A DNA stretch of 64,000 nt from Thermosipho sp. (in: thermotogales) (GTDB lineage Bacteria > Thermotogota > Thermotogae > Thermotogales > Fervidobacteriaceae), in NCBI GenBank assembly GCA_030153605.1, contig JASKLO010000001.1:62001-126000 (forward strand), given 5' to 3'. The position numbers and the translations under genes are program-made. This document shows positions 54,020 through 64,000 of this stretch, in pieces. Under the pieces are notes generated by a model, which was not told the DNA's origin, did no database searches, and worked only from the letters and a program-made list of their open reading frames with translations. How positions within the stretch are numbered: position 1 is the stretch's first letter; every line of letters starts with the position of its first letter.

Positions 54020-54622
54020 TTAAATTCTTCTAAAAGCATCAAGTACACTTTCAGCAATAGCTCTAAACTTGTCGTTTTCAACCTCAGCTGCACCTATGAT
54101 ACTTTCTTCCTTTGCGTTATATTCTTTAGTTAAATGTGTAATAATAAATTTCTTTCCTGCAAGGTACACTTCAATTGTGTCATCAATTGAGAGAGCATAA
54201 TCATGAATATCAGAAAGTGCATTTAATATAGCATTACCAATAATTATCGGCACATTCCGTGAAGTCTTTGGCCCTGAAGCATCTCCATAGAATTCTTCAT
54301 TACCATGTTCGATAACTACTGAAACTTTTAATGTTCTTGAATCTGGTTCTTCAACTTTTAGATTTGTTAAAGAATATGGTAATATTCTTGCTTTTTGAAG
54401 ATCACCTTTTATTTGTGCAACGCTTATAATTCTACGATCAATCTTGAGGCCTGTACTTGCAAGAAGAACAGTTTCAATATCCCTTACAACTTGTTTGGGA
54501 CTCTTTTCACTATCAGCTACAATGTGTATTTCAACGATCTCATCACCTTCACTTACAATTTTAGCAGCTTTAACACCAGGAACCCTTGTTAACAGGGCTT
54601 CTACACTCTCAAGGTTAATCAT
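54020..54622 (-). CDS. Conserved protein of unknown function
   Basis: This 200-residue protein is rich in strand-helix alternation. The N-terminal part (LLTRVPGVKAAKIVSEGDEI ... KQVVRDIETVLLASTGLKID) resembles ACT- or ferredoxin-like small folds. The C-terminal part contains IIIGNAILNALSDI and a final helix. No motif points to an enzyme. It overlaps the next upstream gene by 4 bp and lies in a cluster with panD and a histidine kinase. Confidence 0.7.
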   Translation of the reverse strand: MINLESVEALLTRVPGVKAAKIVSEGDEIVEIHIVADSEKSPKQVVRDIETVLLASTGLKIDRRIISVAQIKGDLQKARILPYSLTNLKVEEPDSRTLKVSVVIEHGNEEFYGDASGPKTSRNVPIIIGNAILNALSDIHDYALSIDDTIEVYLAGKKFIITHLTKEYNAKEESIIGAAEVENDKFRAIAESVLDAFRRI

Positions 54623-55407
54623 TCTATCCCCCCTAATTCATCAACAAACCTTTTGAATTTATTAAAATCTTTTACAAAATTATTTATCTTTTCAAAAACT
54701 TTTTCGTTAGTTATATCGTTAAGCTCAATTTTGAACATCCCAACGACTTTTTCCTTAATACCTGAAATTGGGAAAAATTTACCAGGTAAAAAACCATATT
54801 TATTTCTCAATACTGAAAAAAACTCAGCGTATAAATTTCTAAATTTTCCACTTCCTATACCAACAAAATAAACTCCGTCATCTGTTACAAAAGATTTTAG
54901 AAAATCTATTTGACCATTAGACAAGGTGTTAATTTTTTCGAACAACTCGTCGTCTACCTTTTTTGCAAAATTTAACCATGTTTTTCCAGTTACCTCTTCA
55001 TTAAACATTTCCTTTGAAACAAGAGACTTATCTCCACCTACAGCTAAGAAATGTGTTTGAATTGGAAACTTTAAGATCCCCGCCTGAATTTTAGGAATTT
55101 TGGAACTTTTAAAAATCACATCATAAAAATTTGCAAGTGCTTCGTCATAAAAATCTTTTATTTTGTATAGTGATGGAGTTCTTTCAAATGGATTAGCTAA
55201 AGTAACTCCATATATAATTTTCCCTTCCGGATTAGAACCAATCACAAGGGCAAAATTATCTTGGTTATAAATAGAAATAAGAATTAGATGTTTATGAAAA
55301 ACATCTAACTTGTCTTTATAACTATGCAAAAACTCTAGCAAATACTCTTTTTGAGGCAATGATATCTCAGAAATCTTCTTTAATTTCTCTGGACCATAGT
55401 ATACCAT
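54619..55407 (-). CDS. Conserved protein of unknown function
   Basis: This 262-residue soluble protein has no family that I recognise. It has no signal peptide or membrane helix, and its residue make-up is typical of the host. It lies between the DUF6485 gene and the 200-residue protein; stop and start overlap by 4 bp with the latter, so the pair is probably co-translated. Only a structural or profile search could place it. Confidence 0.65.
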   Translation of the reverse strand: MVYYGPEKLKKISEISLPQKEYLLEFLHSYKDKLDVFHKHLILISIYNQDNFALVIGSNPEGKIIYGVTLANPFERTPSLYKIKDFYDEALANFYDVIFKSSKIPKIQAGILKFPIQTHFLAVGGDKSLVSKEMFNEEVTGKTWLNFAKKVDDELFEKINTLSNGQIDFLKSFVTDDGVYFVGIGSGKFRNLYAEFFSVLRNKYGFLPGKFFPISGIKEKVVGMFKIELNDITNEKVFEKINNFVKDFNKFKRFVDELGGIE

Positions 55408-55409
55408 AT

Positions 55410-55601
55410 TTACCTTCTTTTCACAAAATATTCTATACTTCTATTCCAAGTTCTTTCTTCTTCATCTGTAAAATAACAAGCAGGGAGCTCTCCCCGTTTC
55501 CTATGATAAGCTAAACACTCACAACATTTTCCCTTTCTAGGGCAACCAGGGTAGCTACAATTACAATTTTGAAGGTTTTTTTCAAAATTTTCACAATGCA
55601 T
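55410..55601 (-). CDS. Small Cys-rich protein (DUF6485)
   Basis: This 63-residue protein has eight cysteines (near residues 3, 13, 15, 20, 26, 27, 29, 42), many in the stretch [19 protein letters not shown]. The Cys pattern and [12 protein letters not shown] tail fit the DUF6485 family. Likely binds zinc or an iron-sulfur cluster. It directly follows panD with a 1-base overlap and is translated with it. Confidence 0.82.
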   Translation of the reverse strand: MHCENFEKNLQNCNCSYPGCPRKGKCCECLAYHRKRGELPACYFTDEEERTWNRSIEYFVKRR

Positions 55602-55960
55602 TAAAGGCCCTCCCTGATTTCTAAAATGTTGTTTTCATCATCCATTATCAACACTTTTGGACCTTTATATTCTCCTTCTTCAAACATTGCAAATGCCATT
55701 ATAATAACTTTATCACCCTTTTCTACTAATCTTGCTGCTGCTCCATTTACAACTATTTTTTTACTCCCTCTTTCTTCTGGTATAGTATAGGTGACAAACC
55801 TCTGCCCATTATTTGCATCGGCAACTAATACCAACTCATTAGGTTTTATCCCTGCTTTTTCCATTAATTCTATATCTATTCCAATACTTCCCATATATTC
55901 AATACTTTTGTCAGTTACCGTTGCCATATGAATCTTAGATTTTAATAAAATCTCTTGCAT
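55601..55960 (-). CDS. panD: Aspartate 1-decarboxylase
   Basis: This 119-residue pyruvoyl enzyme makes beta-alanine from aspartate for pantothenate synthesis. It is self-cleaved at the Gly-Ser in [33 protein letters not shown] and [13 protein letters not shown] are family marks. The ATG at 55960, behind GAGGAGG, is preferred over a TTG at 55966. Its start overlaps nothing; the histidine kinase stop at 55963 lies just upstream. panB and panC are not in this window. Confidence 0.93.
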   Translation of the reverse strand: MQEILLKSKIHMATVTDKSIEYMGSIGIDIELMEKAGIKPNELVLVADANNGQRFVTYTIPEERGSKKIVVNGAAARLVEKGDKVIIMAFAMFEEGEYKGPKVLIMDDENNILEIREGL

Positions 55961-55962
55961 TT

Positions 55963-58644
55963 TCAAACCTCCTCATTTTCTTTAATAGGCAATTCAAAGA
56001 TAAATGCGTTTCCATTCTCTCTTGGTTCAACCCAAATTTTTCCTCCATGTTCTTCTTCAATTATCTTTTTACAAATTGAAAGTCCAAGTCCTGTACCATG
56101 AACCTTTGTTGTAAAAAACGGTGTAAACATTTTTTCAAGAATTTCATTTGGAATTGGTGTTCCTTCATTCCATATTTCTACTTTAATAGTTTTTAATTCG
56201 CGCCTAACCCTTATTTCAATTTTACCACCTTCTGGTGTCTCATCAATAGCATTTTGTAATAAGTTGATTAAAACCTGTTTTATTCTCGATTTATCTGCAT
56301 AAACTTCCATTTTTTCACTATCAGTTTTAAATTCAAATAAAATATTTTTAAGCCTTATTTTATCTTCGTGAAGTAAAAATACCTCTGAAATTAACTCGTT
56401 AATATTAAATTCCTCGTAATTTAAAACTCTTCTATCTCTACTAAACTCAAGAATTTCAGAAACAATATTTTCAAGTCTTAATATTTCATCTGAAATAATT
56501 TTCAAATATCTCTTTCTTTTATTTTCATCATCGGAATATTTTTCTAACCTTTTAACAAAACCACCCAACACTGAAATTGGATTCCTCAGTTCATGCACAA
56601 CTCGAGCTGACATCTCTCCTAAAGCTGCCAATTTTTCTTGTTTTTTCCTTTCTCGCTCAAGAAAAACTCTTTCGGTAACATCTTCAAATGTAATTATTGT
56701 ACCTCTTAATATAATTCTTTCAGAATCCCACAAAGGAGAAATCGAAACATCGAAAAATCTCTCTTGATTTAATAGATGTATTTTATAATCTCTCAATTTT
56801 ATTTCCTTTTTTTCTTTTAAAACCTGAAATGACAAGTTTTCAATTTCAACAAATTGATTTCCCAAAGTCTCTAGTTTTTTCCCGATAATCTGTTCCTTTG
56901 TAATTTTAAAATACTTTTCTGCTTTTCTATTCCATTCAGATATTTTGCCTTCCTTATCTAAAACTACAATAGCAGCAGATAAATTTTGAAGAATAAGCTC
57001 TGAAAAATCCTTTAAATATTCTATAACATATTTCTGTTTTTCTAAATTTAGGGTCTTTTCTTTTAATTCAGCATAATTAATAGCATTTTCTATTGCAAGA
57101 CCAGCACTGTCAGAGATAATTCTTAAAATTTCAATATCTGTAGCAGTAATAGGATGCCTTGAAAATTTGTTGTCTAAAATAACCACACCAATTGTGTCAG
57201 TCTTACCTATCAAAGGTACAATAACAAACTCATCAGTTTCAAGTAGTGGTAAGAGAAAATCTGGTGTACCAGTCTCATATATTACCCTCTTGTTAACATG
57301 AACTATCTTTCTTCTCACTACAGCTCTTTCTAAAAATCTATGAGATTTATAAGGAAAAATCTTATTCAAAATTTTTTGTGTAAGCTCATTATCAAGTGTC
57401 AATGACATTGATTCTTCTCTCAAATATTGAACAACATCACCGTATCTCATAGCTCTTTGATTAGCTTCTTTCCATTCATTTATAACTTCTTCATCGTTTG
57501 CTGGGCCCAACCAAGCTTTTCCAACCAAGACTTCTTTTTCATCATCTTTTAATAAAAGAAGGGCTCTATTAAACCCTAAAGTTCTTCCTGATGTAAGACC
57601 GATTAGCAGAATTTTTAAAACCTCTTTTGGATCATAACTAGATCTCATAGCTTGGCTTATATAATGAACCATATTCATTTTTCTTAATTGCTCTTTTTGA
57701 TTTTCAATTAATTTTTCATGTTCAATTTTTAAACTTTTTAATTTGTCAATTTCGTTTTTTAACTTTTGAAAATATAATAACCTAGAATAAGCAAGCGAAA
57801 ATCTTTTTACAGCATCTACAGCTATTTCTAAATCAAAACTTTCAAAACTCTTTTCTGGAATATATCCGCTTCCGTGTGTTTTGTTTACAAAAACAATCCA
57901 ATATTTTTCCTTTTCATCATTTAACATAAAAGGCACCGTTATTAATGATTTAAGTTTAATATTTAAAAAATTACTCTCAATTTTCGGTTTTAAAATTATT
58001 TTAGGCATTTCTAAAAAAACGTTTAAACTAAAGTCGGAAAAACCAGGAATAAATGTTCCTTTAAAATCTTCTGGAATTGATTGAACAACAACATAATCTT
58101 CATTCTCTTTCCTTGCAATGAAAATAACTTCACTTTTAATATGATCAAACATTAATTTTACAAACTGTACAAACAAATCATCTATAGATACTACATTACC
58201 AAAAACATCAGTCATTTCAAGCAATTTTTCCATTCTCTGCATTCTCTTTTTTGTCATAAATAAGTTGTATGAATGATACAATAAATTTGAAAACTCTTCT
58301 AAATATTCTTTGTATTTTTTATACTCTATTTCAGAATCTATTAGAAATGCACCAACTATATTTTCTTCAAATTCAAGTAAATAAACAAAATATCTTTTTC
58401 CATCAATAATTACATTACGGGAATTTTCAAGTAATTCCTTTTCTATTTTCTTTGATATTAAATTTTCTTCTCCTGCAATTATTCTCAAAACATTTCTGTT
58501 TTCTTCATAAATAGCTAAATTCACAAAATTAACACCAAAATTTTTAGCAATTTCTTCAACAAGTAATTGCAACTTTTCGTTTGGAAAACCTTTTTCAAAT
58601 AAATCTGAGACACATTCATATACTACTTTGGGTGAAAAAAACAT
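55963..58644 (-). CDS. Soluble multi-GAF/PAS sensor histidine kinase
   Basis: This 893-residue kinase has no membrane segment. GAF-like domains fill the first ~530 residues (two to three copies). A PAS domain follows (about 545-650, IVVLDKEGKISEWNRKAEKYF), then HisKA with the phospho-acceptor His684 in VVHELRNP. The HATPase domain shows NLLQNAIDETPEGG, then FTPFFTTKVHGTGLGLSICKKI. No response regulator is adjacent, so it is an orphan. The GAF ligands (cyclic nucleotide, redox or small molecule) cannot be read from sequence. It precedes panD by 2 bp. Confidence 0.93.
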   Translation of the reverse strand: MFFSPKVVYECVSDLFEKGFPNEKLQLLVEEIAKNFGVNFVNLAIYEENRNVLRIIAGEENLISKKIEKELLENSRNVIIDGKRYFVYLLEFEENIVGAFLIDSEIEYKKYKEYLEEFSNLLYHSYNLFMTKKRMQRMEKLLEMTDVFGNVVSIDDLFVQFVKLMFDHIKSEVIFIARKENEDYVVVQSIPEDFKGTFIPGFSDFSLNVFLEMPKIILKPKIESNFLNIKLKSLITVPFMLNDEKEKYWIVFVNKTHGSGYIPEKSFESFDLEIAVDAVKRFSLAYSRLLYFQKLKNEIDKLKSLKIEHEKLIENQKEQLRKMNMVHYISQAMRSSYDPKEVLKILLIGLTSGRTLGFNRALLLLKDDEKEVLVGKAWLGPANDEEVINEWKEANQRAMRYGDVVQYLREESMSLTLDNELTQKILNKIFPYKSHRFLERAVVRRKIVHVNKRVIYETGTPDFLLPLLETDEFVIVPLIGKTDTIGVVILDNKFSRHPITATDIEILRIISDSAGLAIENAINYAELKEKTLNLEKQKYVIEYLKDFSELILQNLSAAIVVLDKEGKISEWNRKAEKYFKITKEQIIGKKLETLGNQFVEIENLSFQVLKEKKEIKLRDYKIHLLNQERFFDVSISPLWDSERIILRGTIITFEDVTERVFLERERKKQEKLAALGEMSARVVHELRNPISVLGGFVKRLEKYSDDENKRKRYLKIISDEILRLENIVSEILEFSRDRRVLNYEEFNINELISEVFLLHEDKIRLKNILFEFKTDSEKMEVYADKSRIKQVLINLLQNAIDETPEGGKIEIRVRRELKTIKVEIWNEGTPIPNEILEKMFTPFFTTKVHGTGLGLSICKKIIEEEHGGKIWVEPRENGNAFIFELPIKENEEV

Positions 58645-58712
58645 TTATAAACCCCCTTTTTCTATTTCAATTTTACCACAACTACTACAACATAGATTTT
58701 AAAGCAAAAAAA

Positions 58713-58738
58713 ATGGCCGCCTATTAAAAGACGGCCAT
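58713..58738 (-). terminator. Terminator after hpf
   Basis: A 7-bp perfect stem (ATGGCCG / CGGCCAT) with a 12-base loop, in which extra pairs can form, is followed on the minus strand by a run of eight T. It ends the atp-degV-hpf unit. Confidence 0.88.
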
Positions 58739-58756
58739 AAAATGTTTAATTATTTT

Positions 58757-59290
58757 TTATTCTACAAATTCATACAACACCAGTTTTCCATCTTTACCTT
58801 TTATCAACATATTAATTTCATTTGTATCCATATTTCTGAAAACAAAAAACTCGTGATTCATAACTTCCATTTGAGCTATTGCCTCATCAATACTCGTAAT
58901 CATTAAATTTACTCTTTTTACTGAAACTATTTTTTCATTTAATTCTTCATCTTCGGGCATTTCTTCAACAAATGTTTCGCCTAAACCTTTATTATTAGCC
59001 TTATGTCTCGGCCTAACGTACTCTTTTTCTCTTTTTAGTTTTTTTTCAAAAGCATCAGTAAGTTTATCAATTACAACATAAATATCTGGATCAGATTCAG
59101 TTACAACAATATCTTTCCCTAAATATCTTGCAAGCATCTTTCCAATATAGTTTATGGCATCTTTCTCAAATTTAATATCAATATGAACATTGTCCTCCAA
59201 AAATCGATCAACCTTTTCAAGCCTTTTCTCGAGGTAATTTTCCATAGCCGTTGTAAATACAAATCCTTTAGTTGATACCTTGAAATCCAT
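58757..59290 (-). CDS. hpf: Ribosome hibernation promoting factor, long form
   Basis: This 177-residue protein has the N-terminal RaiA/HPF domain (about 1-100, with FEKKLKREKEYVRPRHK) that fits the ribosome's decoding region. The C-terminal domain (about 115-177, VKRVNLMITSIDEAIAQMEVMNHEFFVFRN) makes the long-form homodimer that pairs two 70S ribosomes into 100S. ATG start behind GGAGGTGAT. It follows a membrane-protein gene and ends in a strong terminator. Confidence 0.96.
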   Translation of the reverse strand: MDFKVSTKGFVFTTAMENYLEKRLEKVDRFLEDNVHIDIKFEKDAINYIGKMLARYLGKDIVVTESDPDIYVVIDKLTDAFEKKLKREKEYVRPRHKANNKGLGETFVEEMPEDEELNEKIVSVKRVNLMITSIDEAIAQMEVMNHEFFVFRNMDTNEINMLIKGKDGKLVLYEFVE

Positions 59291-59307
59291 AACATCACCT
59301 CCTGTTT

Positions 59308-59802
59308 TTAAGTATTATATTTACTACTCATTCTCTCGTTTATATCCGGTGCTAGCTCTACTAAATAAAATGTAAAAGTTAAAACAACGTATATTATTTT
59401 CAACCATGTATCAGATAAAAGTGTTTCATCTTCGTTAACAACATTGCCTAATTGTTTATTTATTGTTAATATTAATGATATCACAAGAATGGCAGAAATT
59501 AGAAATACCCAAGGAAGGAAATATGATACAAAACAAAATAAAATAAAAAGGATGATGTACAAATAAAAAGCTGACTTAATTTTTTCATCATTTTTAAGTA
59601 AAATTGAATCCCATTTCCAAATTATTAAAGCAAATCCTAAAACTCCAATAGTAAAAATTGTATTAGATACTAATACAAAAGAATAAAATAGGTTGGAAAA
59701 AACGTTGGAAGTAAAGCCAATTGAAAAAAAGACCGAAACAAACACAACTAAATCAGAACTAGGTAAAGATTTTGAAAATAACCTTGTTAAATTTTTTTCC
59801 AT
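59308..59802 (-). CDS. Integral membrane protein, unknown function
   Basis: This 164-residue protein has about five predicted membrane helices and no motif I recognise. It sits between the DegV gene and hpf with short gaps. The nearest strong SD-like run (GGGGGGAAGGAG, about 59829-59818) is 16 bp from the ATG, and the sequence between can pair part of it (GGAG with CTCC), which is odd for a start. The ATG given is the best I can support. Confidence 0.6.
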   Translation of the reverse strand: MEKNLTRLFSKSLPSSDLVVFVSVFFSIGFTSNVFSNLFYSFVLVSNTIFTIGVLGFALIIWKWDSILLKNDEKIKSAFYLYIILFILFCFVSYFLPWVFLISAILVISLILTINKQLGNVVNEDETLLSDTWLKIIYVVLTFTFYLVELAPDINERMSSKYNT

Positions 59803-59837
59803 AATTTTGGAGGTTTAACTCCTTCCCCCCTTTTAAG

Positions 59838-60662
59838 TTAATATTTACTCACTACAACCCCGTACACTTCTGGACCTGTATGCACACCCACAGCTGCACT
59901 AATCTGAGCAACAACTCCCTCTATTCCAAAATGATTAATAATATCATCAACATACTTTATAAATTTTTTACTTCCATACCCTGCAAGAAGATATGGATTT
60001 TCTATTTTTCTTTCCTTTATAAACTCTTCAACTTTTTCAATAATCTTACTTGAAAGCGATGATAGTGTCCTTGCACTACCAACTGATTCAACTTCACCAT
60101 CATCATTTACTACAAGTATTGGCTTAATTTTTAGTAGCTTTCCAAGCAATGCTTTTGCTTTACCAATTCTTCCACCTTTTTCAAGAAAATCTAGGGTAAT
60201 AACTCCAAAAAATATACGTGTATCTTTTTTTATTTCATCCACAAGCTTTTGTGTTATTTCTACACCTTTTTCAAAATAATGAACAATTCCACGATAAACT
60301 GCATAAGATTCAAAACTAGCTGTTTTTAAATCTAAAACAGATACTTTATCTTTATATGGTTCACAAATAGTCTTAAACATATTATATGTTCCACTAAGTT
60401 TAGAAGAAAGTGCTAAAGCATATATATGATCGTATTCATCATACAACTTCTTAATTAATTCTTCTGTTTCTTTTGGATTTGGAAGTGAAGTAGAAAAATC
60501 TTCTGCTGTTTCAAGCATTTCATAAAATTTTTCTATAGTTAAGTCTTTTTTATCAACATATTCTTTTCCATCAATATAAATTCTCAAAGGAGCTACATAC
60601 ATAGGATATTTTAATTTAACGTCGGGCATATCAAAGGATGAATCAACTACAAATGCAATCAT
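59838..60662 (-). CDS. DegV family (FakB-like) fatty-acid-binding protein
   Basis: This 274-residue protein has the DegV layout: N-terminal FVVDSSFDMP, then TSLPNPKETEELIKKL, ALSSKLSGTYN and a C-terminal IGVHTGPEVYGVV (AAVGVHTGPEVYGV). Members bind a fatty acid, and FakB proteins hand it to FakA for phosphorylation. FakA is encoded in the same window at 27662-29284. The gene directly follows atpC by 3 bp; its link to ATP synthase is probably transcriptional only. Confidence 0.92.
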   Translation of the reverse strand: MIAFVVDSSFDMPDVKLKYPMYVAPLRIYIDGKEYVDKKDLTIEKFYEMLETAEDFSTSLPNPKETEELIKKLYDEYDHIYALALSSKLSGTYNMFKTICEPYKDKVSVLDLKTASFESYAVYRGIVHYFEKGVEITQKLVDEIKKDTRIFFGVITLDFLEKGGRIGKAKALLGKLLKIKPILVVNDDGEVESVGSARTLSSLSSKIIEKVEEFIKERKIENPYLLAGYGSKKFIKYVDDIINHFGIEGVVAQISAAVGVHTGPEVYGVVVSKY

Positions 60663-60665
60663 TTT

Positions 60666-60947
60666 TTAACCTCCCATAAAGTTATGAGGATCAACCTCAT
60701 TAGGAGTTTTTACTTCTTCTGTTATAATTATAACATTTTTTCCATCACAATGTACAAAACCATCTTCTAGCATGTATACATATTCATTATTTTCATCTTT
60801 AGCAATTAATTTGCTAACTTCAAGTTTTCCAATAATCGGAGCTCGACCATCTAAAACACCCATTTCACCTTCAACTGTTCTAAAAGAAACTATTTTAACT
60901 TCCTTTTCAAAAACAAGACCTTTAGGAGAAAAAATTTTTAAAATCAA
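60666..60947 (-). CDS. atpC: ATP synthase epsilon subunit, short form
   Basis: This protein of about 93 residues keeps only the N-terminal beta-sandwich (LKIFSPKGLVFEKEVKIVSFRTVEGEMGVLDGRAPIIG). The usual epsilon is ~130-140 residues and has a C-terminal helical pair that can inhibit the enzyme; that part is missing here, with a clean stop. TTG 60947 follows GGGAGGTG; a frame to 60962 lies inside that SD. A hairpin lies between atpD and this gene. Confidence 0.93.
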   Translation of the reverse strand: MILKIFSPKGLVFEKEVKIVSFRTVEGEMGVLDGRAPIIGKLEVSKLIAKDENNEYVYMLEDGFVHCDGKNVIIITEEVKTPNEVDPHNFMGG

Positions 60948-60968
60948 GTCAACACCTCCCAATAAAAG

Positions 60969-60989
60969 GCGTGAGCCATGGGCTCACGC
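60969..60989 (-). terminator. Hairpin between atpD and atpC, possible attenuator
   Basis: A 9-bp perfect stem (GCGTGAGCC / GGCTCACGC) has a 3-base loop and is followed on the minus strand by CTTTTATT. It looks like a weak intrinsic terminator inside the operon or an mRNA-processing/stability element, placed right before the atpC SD. Confidence 0.6.
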
Positions 60990-60997
60990 TGTCATTA

Positions 60998-62422
<1,425 letters not shown>

Positions 62423-62430
62423 TTATTAAA

Positions 62431-63252
62431 TTATTCCTCCTGCAAGGCCTGGGCACCTGCAACTATTTCAATTAATTCTTGCGTGATCGATGCCTGTCTT
62501 TCTTTGTTGAATGCCAGAGTTAATTCTCTAATAACTTCTTCAGCATTTTCTGTGGCATTTCTCATTGCATTCTGCCTTGCATATAACTCACTAACTTTTG
62601 TTTCGTAAGCAAGAGAATAAATGTTTGCAGAAACAAAAAACTTTAAAATAGAATCTGTTAATTCTTCAACATCAGGTTCATATTCATATCTTGACTCTCT
62701 AATCGTCTTTTTTTCAAGTGGAACAATTTTAACAAGTTCAGGTTTTTGTATTAATTTATTCTTAAATTTACCATATACAACAAAAACACTTCCAACACCA
62801 TCTTCTAATAGATCGTGCATAACTGTTTGTGCAAAGTCAAAAGTTGGAATATCATAAACCCTGTCATAAATTCTTCTAGTTTTTTCATATTTTCTAAAAT
62901 AAGGAATTGTTTTTGCACCAACTGCATAAACATAATCAATATTTTCTTTTTCAACAACATGTAAGGCATATCTGGCAATTTCAGTTGGAAAAGCTCCACA
63001 AAGTCCCATATCAGTTGACAAAACAACAAGACCCTTTTTTCCATTTCCAGTTAAAAATGGATGATTTCCTTCAAGTTCTACATTTTCAATTAGCCTTTTA
63101 GACTCGTTTAAAAATTCTCTGATATTTTGAAGGTTTCTTTCAACCTTTTTTACTCTTGCGGTTGCAACCATTTCCATTGCTTTAGTGATCTTTTTTAGAG
63201 ACTCAGTAGACTGGACTCTTCTTTTAATTTGTAAAAGCTTTCCTCTACTCAT
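62431..63252 (-). CDS. atpG: F1 ATP synthase gamma subunit
   Basis: This 273-residue rotor subunit has the long N-terminal helix with RRVQSTESLKKITKAMEMVATARVKK and the C-terminal helix ATENAEEVIRELTLAFNKERQASITQELIEI, which form the coiled-coil shaft. LVVLSTDMGLCGAFP marks the middle domain. It is slightly shorter than the E. coli gamma (~287). It lies 6 bp after atpA. Confidence 0.96.
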   Translation of the reverse strand: MSRGKLLQIKRRVQSTESLKKITKAMEMVATARVKKVERNLQNIREFLNESKRLIENVELEGNHPFLTGNGKKGLVVLSTDMGLCGAFPTEIARYALHVVEKENIDYVYAVGAKTIPYFRKYEKTRRIYDRVYDIPTFDFAQTVMHDLLEDGVGSVFVVYGKFKNKLIQKPELVKIVPLEKKTIRESRYEYEPDVEELTDSILKFFVSANIYSLAYETKVSELYARQNAMRNATENAEEVIRELTLAFNKERQASITQELIEIVAGAQALQEE

Positions 63253-63258
63253 TTTTTA

Positions 63259-64000
63259 TCACTTCCCAAGAAGTTTGAGAAATTCTTTTCTAAATTCTTC
63301 AATTGCTTCTCTTAATTTTGTTTCTGTTTCTTCGGTTATTACTTTTTCCTCTTTTATCTTATCTAGTATTTCTTGTTTACTTTCATGCATAAATTGTAAT
63401 AATCTTTTTTCGAATGTTCTTACACTTTCAACAGGAATATCATCTAAATAACCGTTAATTCCTGCAAAAAGAACTACTACTTGCTCTTCTACTTCAAGAG
63501 GTGAATATTGCTCTTGCTTCATTAATTCCATAAGTCTTTGACCTCTAGTAATTTGTGCTTGTGTGGCTGGATCAAGTTCTGTTGCAAATTGCGCAAAAGT
63601 TTCAAGTTCTTGATACTGTGCTAAATCTAGTTTCAAAGAACCTGCAACTTGTTTCATTGCTTTTACTTGAGCTGCTCCACCAACACGAGAAACAGAAAGA
63701 CCTATATTTACTGCTGGCCTTTGACCTGCATAAAATAGTGACGGTTCCAAATAAATCTGTCCATCAGTAATAGAAATAACATTTGTAGGAATATAGGCAG
63801 AAATATCATTTGCCTGTGTTTCAATTATTGGAAGAGCAGTTAATGAACCTCCGCCGTATTTTTCATCAAGCCTTGCAGCTCTTTCAAGGAGTCTAGAGTG
63901 AAGATAAAATACATCTCCTGGATATGCTTCTCTTCCAGGTGGTCTTCTTAAAAGCAAGGAAAGTTGCCTATATGCTACAGCATGCTTTGATAAATCGTCG
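63259..64000 (-). CDS. atpA: F1 ATP synthase alpha subunit, C-terminal part (5' end outside window)
   Basis: The frame is open to the window edge ([20 protein letters not shown]) and includes the alpha signature [21 protein letters not shown]. About 247 C-terminal residues are visible. This part contains the alpha/beta barrel end and the C-terminal helical bundle ([20 protein letters not shown], then [17 protein letters not shown]). It heads the F1 genes in this window; the preceding genes (likely atpH and Fo) lie outside. Confidence 0.98.
   Translation of the reverse strand, partial: DDLSKHAVAYRQLSLLLRRPPGREAYPGDVFYLHSRLLERAARLDEKYGGGSLTALPIIETQANDISAYIPTNVISITDGQIYLEPSLFYAGQRPAVNIGLSVSRVGGAAQVKAMKQVAGSLKLDLAQYQELETFAQFATELDPATQAQITRGQRLMELMKQEQYSPLEVEEQVVVLFAGINGYLDDIPVESVRTFEKRLLQFMHESKQEILDKIKEEKVITEETETKLREAIEEFRKEFLKLLGK

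Overview
The window is a gene-dense, AT-rich bacterial chromosome segment. The gene content points to the Thermotogales, most likely Thermosipho or a close relative: GlgC/GlgD pair, HslV, outer-membrane-like barrels beside a Firmicute-like core (Asp23/FakA, YqeK), and heavy use of TTG/GTG starts behind strong GGAGG Shine-Dalgarno (SD) sites. The genus is inferred from gene content and base composition, not from a marker gene. I saw no insertion sequence, prophage, CRISPR array, tRNA or rRNA. No gene-free stretch exceeds 300 bp; the longest, about 180 bp at 47394-47573, is a divergent promoter region.

Layout. Positions 1-5079 (+) hold the 3' end of radC, a large putative outer-membrane barrel, and a small envelope-glycan cluster: a processive family-2 glycosyltransferase, a second glycosyltransferase and a flippase-like membrane protein. 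Positions 5155-31444 (-) are a run of 29 co-directional genes with almost no spacing, bounded by terminator hairpins at both ends. Read from its 5' end it carries dxs, asp23, fakA, an RseC-like gene, a lipase-like hydrolase, gatC, smpB, deoC, glgD, glgC, a GNAT-ispF fusion, a secreted protein, ksgA, fmt, trmFO, murD, lepA, a secreted PLD-like protein, sua5, hslV, a DUF503 gene, yqeK, an LCP-like gene, a small barrel, trmI, a C-terminal processing peptidase, two small membrane proteins and an RND-type exporter. Next come mtnA-serS and leuS with a SurA/PrsA-like foldase (-), rsmE and a small gene (+), a GNAT enzyme and the site-2 protease (-), and ispG (+), which converges on a divergent sliding-clamp (DnaN-like) gene.

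Positions 42829-47393 (-) encode a three-subunit flavin/iron-sulfur dehydrogenase and an orphan sugar-type solute-binding lipoprotein or periplasmic protein. Then follow tex (+), converging on priA (-), an fmdB-like zinc ribbon (+), cspA (-) with a structured leader, and a (-) cluster: rsmI, a lipoate ligase/octanoyltransferase, two proteins of unknown function, a Cys-rich DUF6485 protein, panD and a soluble multi-GAF histidine kinase. The window ends in hpf, a membrane protein, a DegV/FakB-like protein and the F1 ATPase genes atpC, atpD, atpG and partial atpA, all (-).

Together these are mostly housekeeping functions: translation and rRNA/tRNA modification, cell-envelope synthesis, isoprenoid synthesis (dxs, ispF, ispG), glycogen precursor synthesis, fatty-acid activation (FakA with a possible FakB) and ATP synthesis. 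The most interesting departures are the GNAT-IspF fusion, the extra DnaN-like protein, the 29-gene run, a very short ATP synthase epsilon preceded by an intra-operon hairpin, the flavin/iron-sulfur dehydrogenase locus, and several translation-start and leader structures.
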